Notes under the pieces: generated by a model
What the model was told of the DNA's origin: nothing
Database searches by the model: none
The model's input: the letters and a program-made list of their open reading frames with translations, nothing else
Shown here: piece by piece, positions 37,401 through 49,400 of the stretch
Layout: every line of letters begins with the position of its first letter
How positions within the stretch are numbered: position 1 is the first letter of the stretch
Made by a program: the position numbers and the translations under genes
Assembly (NCBI GenBank): GCA_020746105.1
Contig: CM036619.1
Location: forward strand, 7,885,942-7,949,941
Origin: Trogon surrucura
Taxonomy: Eukaryota > Chordata > Aves > Trogoniformes > Trogonidae
Direction: 5' to 3'
Length of the DNA stretch: 64,000 nt

Positions 37401-40400
37401 TCAGGAGTCACGAAGCCTTACTGGTTACTGACATCCTCTCTGCATCTAATTTAATCCTTTGATGCATAATGATTGCATTCACCTTGTGGGCCCATTCACT
37501 GCAATAGCAAGAGAGAAGTATGTTAATTTTTTGCATAGAATTAAAAAAGTCCATTGTCCTTAGAAATCTACCGTGTAGCTGCATAATAAATACATTTTTT
37601 TTAATAGAGGGCTTATTTGCCCTAGAAGTTGCTGTGATTTAAGCCGAGCTGTGTGTACACCTGCTTCCATTTTTATTTGGTTAAACCAAATTGACAGTTT
37701 CAGCTGATGCCTTTGGCTGACTGGTGGTGCTGCCGTCCATTCTTTTTGCGCAAAGACAAGACCGAAAGAGTTGTGGTTCTTCCTGAACTGCCGTGCGTCT
37801 GCACTGTGTCTGCTCCCGGCCAGAAAACGGAGCTGCTCCAGCCTCCTCCGATGGGATGGGATTGGGGATTTTGGCTGCTGCTGGATTGGATCAGTTCCTC
37901 AGCAGGTGTCTCTGAACTTAATTATTTTGAGAGATAGACAACATAAATAGATTTTAACCACCATCCCTCTCCCACACTGCAGCATACTTGAATCTCTGGC
38001 AGATACAAGAGAGGACACTTGTTGGCTGGGGAATGTTGTTTGGGTGGATTACTGTGGGGGATGGCAGCTGGACTGCTGAAAACCTGGCATGGGTTGAAGA
38101 CATTGACCTTGACAAATTCCCAGTGTACCCTTGAGATGGGAAGTTGTGTGTACTGAGTTTGGACACGTTTGCGGAACCTTCTCCCTCAAGATCCGGAGGG
38201 ATGAGCCCAGCTGGAAGCTGCTCAGTATTAACCAATTAGAACTTGAACAACAAGTGTTTAACCTATAGGCAAAGGCCACGCTACCTTCTTCTACTACCTA
38301 CGGCTGTGTATAAAAGGCACACCCTTTGTATAATAAAGTAGCCATTTTTGAGCCACTTTGATCACCATACAGATGTGTCGTGTCCGTCTCTACAACGACA
38401 GATTACAGCAGTGGGAAGGTTTCTTTCTCTGGAGTGAACCCTTCATTCCTGCTGGAACAAGGAGCCTGCGTAATTCTTAAAGATGGCGCTTTTGGCCTTA
38501 GTTTAGAATGGCTTTGCCATCAGCTGAGTACTAATTTAAATAAATTCTTTCCGTGAGTAATATGTCAGTCTCTGCAGGAGAAGCAATTTGACGTGTTTAT
38601 TTTGAATAGCCATTAGCCAGTTTCCTTTTTTTTTTTCCCCCTTCCTGCTCTCTTGCTGCTATGAAATGCCAACATCTTTTAGGGGATAAAAAAAAATAAA
38701 AAATAATTTGAATGAAAAATAGTTTTAAAACGTGCCAATTAGAGATGTGTGGCTGTACCTGCAAAATGTCGTGCATCCAATTAGGAATGCAGAGGGCAGT
38801 GCTTTCAATTAATGTCTCAGGCTCGCGGGACAGATGAGCAATCTAGTTCGATGGGACTCTGAGAGCAGTGATTCACTCGGAGGTGACAGTAGCTCTTCTT
38901 GTCAGCACAGACGTGACCATCCCTTAAAGGTGTTAGAAGGTGCAGGTGTGGCATCGCATTTCTTGCACAAGCAGAAGCAGGCATTTAAAATGTCTCTCAC
39001 TGAGGAGGGGAGGTCAGTTTATTCATTTGTTGAATCGATGTGCCAGCTGATGAAGCACTAAGCTGACTGCTTAGCAAGGGAAATGCAAAGTGAGGTAATT
39101 TGTCTCAATAAATATGTTTAGGAGAGAGCAAAGACCCTTACCACTTGGAGAAACTTTTCTTAGCGCTTTTAAGTTGCATATATTCCATTTTCTCATAAAT
39201 CATCTTACAATCACTTAGGGGTGTTCCTTTATAATACAAGAATTGATGTGTTATACAGGTGAATTGTCCTACGTGTGAGAAACAAAACACTTACTATGAC
39301 ACTCTAATGCCTAATGCTAACATGTATTTTTTTCTAGGAAGACAACTAAATTATTGATGAGATGGTGCCATGTTAAGGAAAGGCAGTTTGAGCTCTGTGG
39401 TCAAAGCTGAAACTGAAGCTCTTGTTTTTCATTAAAACAATGCTTTTGTCTTCCTCTTAATCCTTTCCTAAAGCACACCAAGTTCAGGGAGTTTTTAGTA
39501 TAGAGGGAGCTCAGGAACAAAGCAGCTGTCACTGAGAGTTAAGAATTTTTTCTTTTGTTTGGTGATTCGATGGGGATATTAGTTTTGATGGGTTTTTTTT
39601 TTAAATCTATTTCAGTCTAGACAGACTGTAAATTAGTTTTATAGCAAAAAGTATTGCCAACAGTGTGCAGCTCCCGGTCCTTATCAACAAATCATTTCTG
39701 GAAGGTGCTTGTCCCTCTCAGAAAGTGGAGAATGGGGATACTGCCTCAACGTGCATCAGATAAATGAATAAATTTTAACATTTAAGTATCAGAACTTGAC
39801 TTGACCACTCTGTAGAGGGGAGACTTTATTTTTTTTTTCCCCATGTATCATGTGAGTATTCAGACTGTTCATGCAAATATTCAGCACTAGTTGAAGAAGT
39901 GTCATCAGTGTACAGTCAGCAAATCAACTGAATTTTCTTGCTTGCCTGTTTTTGACCGATATATAAGGGGACTTTTTTTGTGTTAGTGGAATTTGCATTT
40001 TCAATACCTTCCCCACATTTTTGCAGATACAGAAGGTAGTCCTCTTGTTCATTGCTAGATGTTCTCAGCTCATACTGAGAAGATGGAAGTTGAGATTCAG
40101 TCCCTTGTTTGAAGTACTTAAAAGCTTTGAGTTTCTTCAGAAGATATTTTCATGTGGCGATAATCTTAATTTTGTGTCTTAGCATCCATGCACAAGGTTT
40201 CTGTGCATATGAAGTAGCAACATTATTACTGTGGTAATAGTTGTTCGTTAGCGTGGATTGCTAACAAACTCAAGTCTGTCGCTCTTCCTTTTCTATTTTT
40301 TGGTAGAACTCCAATATACGAAAGTTAATAGAGTTGCAGGTTAACATGCAAAGCATGAAAAGGGAAGAAAATGGTTTTGTTGTTTGGTTTTAACTACTTT

Positions 40401-43400
40401 ATTCCCTCCTTAAACTAACTCTTACTTTGTGATGGTTAGAATGGAGGATTTAGGAATAAGGTTCTTGGATTCTATTCAAATGCCTACTAGAAACTCATTA
40501 TGTGATCCCAAGCGAAATGGAGAAAACTCTGTTGTCTTTGTCACAGCTTCCCTTTCAAACTAAAACATGCAAAAAATTACTCTAGAGTTTGGTCCATAGG
40601 TATATAATGTTTGGGTTTCTTTTTTTTTAAACCTAGTACTATCACTAACTCTTACTGTCCACTGAAGAAACGCAAAGTAATAAACCCAATTGATATTTGT
40701 ATATGTTGTTTGACAGTACATGAAGTAGCCTCAGGGAAGCCCACTTTAATAAGCAGCTTCCAGTCTTTGTGTAGTCTGGTTCTTTGTGAGATTTTCGTTT
40801 GTTGGTGGCCTCTTCCTGCTGTGAAACTTGTGACAGTTTTGTTGTTGATAATAAACTGGTTCATGGAGGAGATGTGGAAAAATGTGTTTGTGTCTCCCCT
40901 TCCTGTTCGTCACACCAAAAGAAAGCACTGCACAAGCAGTTCCTGGGGAACTTTTCTTTATATTCAAATCTCTCTTTGAAGCATTGCAGAGAAATGTTGG
41001 TGTTAGAGTTACAGGGTTTCTGTATCAGTCAATAATTAACAACTATATTAAGGAGTTAGATGGAAACCATTTATACCTATGAAGCAGCAATATTTTCTGA
41101 AATCGTAGAAATCTACAGAGAAAGAGTTAGTTGAGAAAAGGCATCTGTCAAGGTATTTATCTAATGAAACTGAGGAAATTATTAGCAGACACCGAGAAAC
41201 GGGAGGCTCTCAAGGCAGAACATAATTTTCTGTAATCTAGAAACTGCAAGCTGAAGGCACAAAACATTGCTAACGTGGCTCCATAAAAAAGTGGGTTGTT
41301 GTTGTGTTAACAGTTTGCCACGTGGTTGTTGCTTATTGTAGGTATTACAAATATGAATTTCGGATTTGCAGATTAGCGTCAAGTCATTAACAGCTGTTGG
41401 CGTGCACATTTCTGCCACAGTATGTCAGAAATCCAATTCCTACATACCTTGTTTTCTATCTAGGAAGGAGCTCGCAGATTATCCAAGTGGTAGTTGCATG
41501 ATGGGTCTTAACTATGCTACTGTTGTTTGTGCTTGTGTCCTTAATTTTTTTAAGAAACAGCTGGCACTCTTTAACCTTTCATTCCGTTAAACTTAAGACC
41601 ATGGGAGAGAGACTTGTTTGAGTCTCAGCTGCATATGAAGGAATTAAACCATAGCCATTCCCGTGTAGCATCTCTTTCCACTGCTTTTGCTATTTGCAGG
41701 TCATAAACAACTCTAGAGACGTTAGAGCTTCGGTGTTACTGATTTTTATTTATATAGTGTTTCCCTATCTCAGTAGAGCAGCTACAGCACGTTATGAATA
41801 TACATTGAATAACTTATTCTGGAGATTGTCAGCTGCTTTAGATTCAGGGGAAAAAAACCAACAACAAATTCACTGGGTTCATTTATAATTTTCTTCCATT
41901 ACTTTTTGCATTCCTTAAGCATTACCTCCTGAATGTTTGCATAATACCTTAAATTACCAGGTTTGTTTTCTCTACGCTGCATTTTCTACCACTTCATCTA
42001 ATATAAAGAATTTTTTTTTTTTGCTATAGGCTTGCAGCCCTCTGGTTTTATTCTTTATGGTGTAATTCTTTATATATAAGCATTTTTTTGCATTTTTTTT
42101 TAGAATTTCAGTAAGGAATTCCTCATTTGCTTTAAGGAAGAAATAGCTTGGAGGAATAACTTCGCTGATTACTGATTATTCATTCGTATTTCAAATGAGT
42201 GTTTTGAATGCAACTGTTGTGCTGCTTTCTGGTTAACAGGTCCAAAAATTATCGAATTCAAGAGGCTGAAGACATTCTGAACAGCAACAGTTAGGGAATG
42301 GTTTGGAAGTGCAGGCCTTCAAAATTAAGAGTTATGTGTCACGAATTAGGTTGAACCTAACTGGTTTGAACGTAAATTCTTCTTGAATCAACACTGAAAA
42401 AAAAAGTTGTGTTTGTGTCTGACTCACAAGGACAGTGGGAGCAAAAAAGCCTAATCCTGAAAGACTGTTGGAAGACTTTCCGTTAAATAAGACGGATTTT
42501 GATTCCAGGACTAGGAGAAATAATCCTGAAGTCTTCAGAACAATTGCACTTGAAAAGGAGAAAACTAATTTGTTCTTTACTGATGAAATCATAGAAAATT
42601 CTACAAAATTGGTAGAATTTTCACAATGATCCAGGATAATGTCAAGATAATTTAGAAACAAATATTTCTGAGAGTCCATTTTTAAAATTTTGGGTTTTTT
42701 TCTTTGTTTTGTCTTTTTTCTCTATTTGTGTAAGTGTCGCACTGATTTTATTAAGTAGATAGCCAAAACGTTTCCCGTTAGGGATTCATGCAGCGTATCT
42801 TGTTTTGATAACTCATATTTCTTTCTACAGTGCTTTTAATTTTCTCTTAATTCTTTCTTGTAGTGTTAGTGACTGTTACCTGCATTTCTTTTGTACATCG
42901 TTACATTCTTTTTGATGTTTGCTCTTTAGGTAATGATTCTGACGTTGACCTTGACAGGAAGGAAGATGAGCGAGAAAAAACTCCCAAGAGGCCTAGAGTT
43001 CAGAAAACGGAGAAAATTCCATCAACTAAGGAGGCTGAACAGGTTTCAGGAGCTAAAAATCCTATTATAAGTGTGGTTTTGACAGCCCATGAAGCTATTC
43101 CAGGTAATCAGAATCACCATAATCTAACTCCTTTTTTGTCTGTACTGACACTGTATAAAAGTCATTGGTCCAAGACTGAACTGCTTAGGATATTTATTAT
43201 CTAGAAAATATTTAGTATTTGATTATCTTGATACAGAACCTCTTCATCTGGCAGCTACATAACTTTAGAACTACCATCACACTTCTTCACAGGTATAACA
43301 AATGCTGGACCTGGGTGTAGTTATCTGCATTAACATCAATTATGTTTAGTCTGTGAATAGTTTTAAAGGAGAAAATGAAAAAAAAATGATGACCAAAGAA

Positions 43401-46400
43401 CAGGAAATATTTTTCCCTTGTAATATCTTTATTACAGCTCTTGATTTGTGTGTATATTTATGATAAATGTATATTTGTTTAACAAAACATAAACAGCTGA
43501 TTCATATATCTCTTGATATTTACGTGTACAAATAATTTGGCAGAAAAAATGTATTTATATTTGAAAATCCAGTAAAGTTCCTATGCAACGATGAAAGGAC
43601 CCTTCATCCATAAGTTTCTATAGTGCCTGTTCATCAAAGGATTTTGGAATAATATCAATGTCAAACTATTTATTATAAATTAGTCTTCCATTTGTTACAC
43701 AAACCATTCACTCACCTGGCTGACAGAATCTCTTTTTAATAGTTTTATGCATTATTCTCAGCTTTTTGTTTCCCTTTCCATTGTTGCTAACATTTCTGAA
43801 TGTTTGTTTAGCATATAGGTCTCAGAAGAACTGGGATATATTTATTCATTTTATTACTGTGGGTTGGAAGCTAGCTGAATTTTCTGTGTTGTTCTTTAAT
43901 ATCTTTTGATATTGAGATTTATACTGTGCTTGGACTTTGTTGAAATACAGTTCCAATTGCAATGGTAGCGGGAGCTGGGTCAGCTCACCTACGAATACTC
44001 TGTGTGCTTGGAAGGAGGGTGAAAAACTTCACATTCATTGCTTGAGCAACATCACACAGGGTCTTAGACCAAGCTTTTAAAAATTTGATCTTGCAGTACT
44101 GTAAGTACAGGGGAAGGTGAAAGAGAACCAGGAGCACTGGAAGTGTGGAAGCCTGGCTTCGGGGTGGTTTGACGTTTCGCTAACCCCAGGCGTCTTTCTC
44201 TCGTGTGGTGTAACCCGGGGCTCTTTCCTAGCTGCTGCTGAACACTCATTTTCCTACTACATCTCCCACCTCTTTTCCCTCCTTCCCACTGTATGTAGCT
44301 TCTCCGCCATCCTGGTGCCCCTTCCCCTCAGTGCCACGTGGGAGGGTCCCCTCATGTCCTCTACTCCTTCCTCGGGGCAAAGGGGAACACGCGGTGGCCG
44401 GGTGAGGGGCCTGTGTGGGTGTCGGGGAATGGGTTCATGTAGGTGTTAATTTCTGGATTTATACACACATCCTCCCTCCCTTCCTCAGGGCTTTTGGGAA
44501 GAGCTGTAATTGGGGTCTCCTCTCTCCCAAGCGCTAAATTTCATGAATCTTTTAAGAATTTTTGTCTTGGAGATCTTCACGTTTTGACAGGGACTAGAAG
44601 AGTTTTCAAGAGGGGAAAGACATGGTAGACAGTGCAGCCAAAGACTCATTTTCTTAGGAAGCTAAAGAGGTGAATGAAATCATAGTCAACACAGATAGTG
44701 AAGAAAATGTAGTAAGCGTGTGGGAAAGGAAATAAAAATCTAGAGGAGACTGGTGCCTAGTAAAATGTTCCTTTGAGCGACAAAACTTTGGATTTTCTTT
44801 ACACATGTTTTTTGAGTGATTCAAAATATTAAAACAACTTCAACTTTGAAGCTGTTTGTGCATGGTAGATGTTACATTCAAAAGGCTTTAATGAACCAAA
44901 GGTATTTACAGTCAAATGTGAACCTGCAGCTATTTTTGAAGGTCCTCTCATTTATTTGGTGGGCAATTAGTAATCTTATTATGTTCAATTTCCCAGCTAG
45001 AATATGTATAATAAAAAAGCCATTGCTGTTAAGACAGCTATGAATTATCTTCCTACTTTTCAGAATTTGGAAATTCTAGAACATATAGTAAGTGGTTAGC
45101 TCTTTGAAGATTCAAAAGAAAATATTTCATTTAATACAATTGTGTTATAATTTATTTTTCATTGATTTTCTATTTTTTCATTAATTTCCAAGATTTAACT
45201 ATATTTTAATGTCAGTAGCAACTCTTAAGCTGCTCCCCTTCCTGGGTATTACAGTTTTTATAAAGATCTTTCATAGTCGTTCAATTTTTTCTGGAGATTT
45301 ATCATGTGCTGGAGAGGTGAGTTATTACTATGGATTGCTGTTGAAGAATATAAATAGGTAAAACATTTCTCCCATCTCCTCTGCATTCTGTGTGCTAGAT
45401 CATCTATAAAGTTAAGTTGAAAAGAAGATTTAAAAGTGCTTAAGCACTATAAAAATTGAGTCATCTTTGTGCAAGCATTCCCATTCTGCAGCCACCTGTT
45501 ACCTGTCTTTAAAGATGCAGGAAATTATCCCTTTTTGTGTCCAATGCAGTAGAATACTGTTGGAGACGTCAATTAGAAAAATAAAGAAGGCTTTACGAAT
45601 TAGTTGTGTGCCTTCCTTCTTAAGTGAAGGAGTATTGCAGTAATAGTTTGCTGTAATTTTGCTGTACACTGTTTGGGTTTGGGACACTGCTTTGCATTGT
45701 GTGTTCAGTAGATTATGACTAAATTGATCTCTTCAAAATGCTTTTGAACAAACACATCAGCTAGTTTTTACCTTCTCAAAAAGGACAGTTGGACAACATT
45801 GATTTTTTCCTCACGTTCCATTTCTGTAATGTTTACTTGAGAGGCATATGAAAGGCAATAGATTTACAGCTTTCGAAATTTGAAAGCTTGCATTAACCCA
45901 GAGAGTAAATAGAGTTTGAACAGAAGTGGCAGACTTTTCTGTGCGGGTGTTGAAGTATGGTGTCAGGCTGGAGAGGTGGGCCTGTGTGAATCTCAGGCAG
46001 CTCAGCACGGCCAAGTGCAGGGTCCTGCCCCTGGATTGGGACAATCCCAAGCACAAAGACAAGCTGGGCAATGAGTGCATTGAGAGCAACTCAGTGGGGA
46101 AGGACTTGGGGGTTGTTAGTGGATGATGAACTGAACTGACAGCTTATTTCTTCAAACTGTTCTTTGTTCGTGATTTATGAGAATGAGGAATGATTATTCA
46201 CACTTCTGACAGTATCGTTAATTTTTGAGGTCCTTCTTACATCCCTTTTAAATTTATTTCTCTTTGAAACTGAGATATGTATCCCTTTTCAAACAAAATA
46301 CTTCTCATCTTTGTAGCTCTTCTGCTTCTTCTGTATCCTTTTGACTGTCTATACTTGAAGTTGTAGTAAGTTCATGAAATCTAGCTGGATTTTAGTAGGA

Positions 46401-49400
46401 ATATCGTAGAATTGCTGAGGTTGAAAAGACCTCTAAGATTGGCTAAGATGCCCAATGTCATACAAAGAGTCCAGCGCAGAGCCACAGAGATGATGAAGGG
46501 AGTGGAACATCTCCCTTCTGAGGAAAGGCTGAAGGAGCTGGGTCTCTTTAGCTTGGAGAAGAGGAGGCTGAGGGGTGACCTCATTCATATTTATAAATAT
46601 GTCAAGGGGGAGTGTCAGGAGGATGGAACCAGGCTCTTCTCAGCGACGTCCAGTGACAGGACAAGGGGTAGCAGATTCAAGCCGGAGCGTAGGAGGTTCC
46701 ATAAAAACATTAGGAAGAACTTTTTCACTGTGATGGTGACAGAGCACTGGCACAGGCTGCTCAGGGAGGTTGTGGTATCTTCTTCTTTGGAGACATTCAA
46801 AACCTGCCTGGATGCCTTCCCATGTGATGTACTCTAGGTGACCCTACTCTGGCAGGGGAGTTGGACTAGATCATCTTTTCAGTAAAGAATATTTTCCTAA
46901 TATCCAATTTAAACCTCCTCTGGGGCAACTTGAACCTATTCTTATCCTATCACTGGTTAGAAACCAACACCCACCTCACTACAACCTCCTTTCAGATAGT
47001 TGTAGACAGTGATAAGGTCTACCCGGAGCCTTCTCTACTCCAGACTAATCAACCTCAGTTCCCTCAGCCATTCCTCATAGGACTTGTTCTCCAGACCCTT
47101 CACCAGATTTGTTGCCTTTCTCTGGATCCACTCAAGCACCTCAATGTCTGTCTTGTACTGTGGCACCCAGAACTGAACACAGTGCTCAAGCTGCGGCCTC
47201 ACCAGTGCCGAGTACACGAGCACAATCCCTTCCCTACTCCTGCTGGCCACACCATTCCTGATCCAGGCCAGGATGCCCTTGGCCTTCTTGGCCACCTGGG
47301 CACACTGCTGGCTCATGTTCAACCGGCTGTGGGACCACCACCTCCAGATCCATTTCCCTTGGGAAGCTTTCCAGCCACTCTTCTTCAAGCCTGTAATGCT
47401 GCTGGGGATTGCTGCAACCCAAGTGCAGGACGCGGCAGTTGGCCTTGTTGAACCTCATAAAACTGGCCTCAGCCCATTGATCCAGCCTGTCCAGGTCCCT
47501 CTGCAGAGCCTTCCTACTCTTGACCGGATCAACACTTCTGCCCAATTTGGTCTTATCTGCAAAATTTTTGATTGATGATGTCTCCTGTTTTATTTTTGAT
47601 TCATTCCTAGTAATTCCTTCCCTTGTGTTTATCTTTTACACTGTTGAGAAGTATTGGAGAGCTTTATAGTGAAGGGCAAGCTTCTTTTCTAAGGGACAGA
47701 CTGTCAGAGATTAGAGTCCATCACTGAGTTCGAGACAGAGATAAGACAAACTGGGTGATGCTTATCTGTAGAAGCTGCTGTCAGCATGTCATGAGGAACT
47801 CAAATCTTTTAACTGTTAACGCAGATTTACATAGAACAGATGATATGGACCGGAAAGAAGAAAGCAAAAGGCATAAATAAAGTCTAGTAAACTAAAGTCC
47901 CTTCTGCATTTAAAATATAGAATAGTGCTGCAGGAAGGATTTTTGTGAAAGAAATGGTCACTACATTTAACCTCTTTTCTTCCCCCTGTGGTATTTGTAT
48001 ACTCTCACGTCTTGAAATGGTTGTTCAGGGTAATAGTTATGAAAACTTTTACCTTCTTTGTTGACATGTAGTCAATGGAAAACAAGATTTTGTATCTGTT
48101 TGCCTATTTCTTACACTTTTCCCTAACACGTGGCTGCTTTCACATATTTGAATATTGAGGGCAGATGTGGGACATGTGGGTTCACTGCCAGCTGGGTTGG
48201 GCAGAGTCTAGAAACCGAGTTTCTCACTTTCTGGGCACATCCTTTAGTTCTTAATGATACAGCAGTGATTGCTGGGGCTGTTGACCCCTAAGTAGCCTGG
48301 ACTCAGGCAGCAGCGCAAGTGGACGGAGACATCTAATGTTTCTTAGTACTTACGTATCTTCTAAGGGTAGGAAGTAAGTACCTAACATGAGGGGATGTGA
48401 TTGCCTACTGTGAGCAAGTGCTCCATCAGCATGTTTGAACCCTCTTTAGGTTTTTAGATGTATTTGCCTTGCTATTAACAGCATGGGGAATGCAGGGCAT
48501 GGTGCTGGGATGACCTGAAGCATTCCCTCCATTCCAAGTTCACTGGTGTATACTTCAGAAATACATATGAGTTGATACTTCTCTAGCACACCTAATTTAG
48601 ACGATGAAGTTTTTTTTTCCTGATGACACAAAAGTCTATTAAAAAGTTGAGCAATCTTCAGGAAATGCTTAAACATCCTGGAAGGCAGAAGAGCACAGAG
48701 GAGGTTCAGGGCAGAGCATTTAATAAAGATCTTTGTCTCACATTCGGGAAAACAGGAGGCTGCGAAGCGGTAACTGTACAAGTAGAGCAGTTCAAGATAG
48801 ATTTTCTTGTAACTGGGTCATTCTATATAAAGGGGAACTTGCTTCTGTTTTTAAAATACTGAACTATCAGGTGTCTAATATGTGTTTTATATTTATACTG
48901 AAGCCACTGCTTAAACCACATCTCCTGCACTGTATTTACCAGCTCCCATCTCACTTGGCTACTGCAGTGCAAACTGGGGGGTCCAGTCCTGCTGGACAGC
49001 CTGGTGTTTGTGGGAGAAGGAGTCATGAGGGGATAAAAGTTATAATGTTCTGGTAACAATAGGTTGAAAACTTGGAAGATCAGTTCTGATCAACTGGCAG
49101 AATCTTTAGTACAGAACTGAAAGCATTATTAAACCACAGTAGTTAGAGATGCACCACTTTTAGATCCAGACAGTTCAGGGAGCTGCGGAGCTATTACAGT
49201 CTGTTTATTTACAGAGTTGGCTGATGTCCCATCCTATACAAAAAGCTTTAATATTCTTGTATAATTCCAAATGGCCTCTTCTCAAAATATCTCCGTTTCC
49301 CACTTTAAGTTGCTCTGAAGGATTCTTCATCTTTCTCCGTTGTCTTGTCTGCAGCACTGCTTTCCTCACCTTAATGTCCCCAAGCATTTCGCATCTATTG

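Larger units (their letters stand above)
28380..42929 (+). other. ZFAT: ZFAT intron 3 (14.5 kb)
   Basis: Bounded by gtgaga and ctctttag. It holds the antisense provirus (29108-33570), a CR1 copy (35448-35934) and a sense solo LTR (38053-38400). In 33720-35440, 35940-38040 and 39100-42900 I see AT-rich unique sequence and no gene. 38480-39080 looks less random and may be conserved non-coding DNA. Confidence 0.9.

Noticed and set aside
38834-39061. 75-codon open frame as an extra ZFAT exon or small gene
   Set aside because: No recognised domain, no place in the ZFAT protein order between exons 3 and 4, and no splice evidence; kept only as part of a possible non-coding block.
42863-42929. Start codon-like opening upstream of exon 4 as an alternative first exon
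   Set aside because: The upstream residues are not ZFAT-like and the acceptor at 42929 gives a phase-correct join to exon 3.
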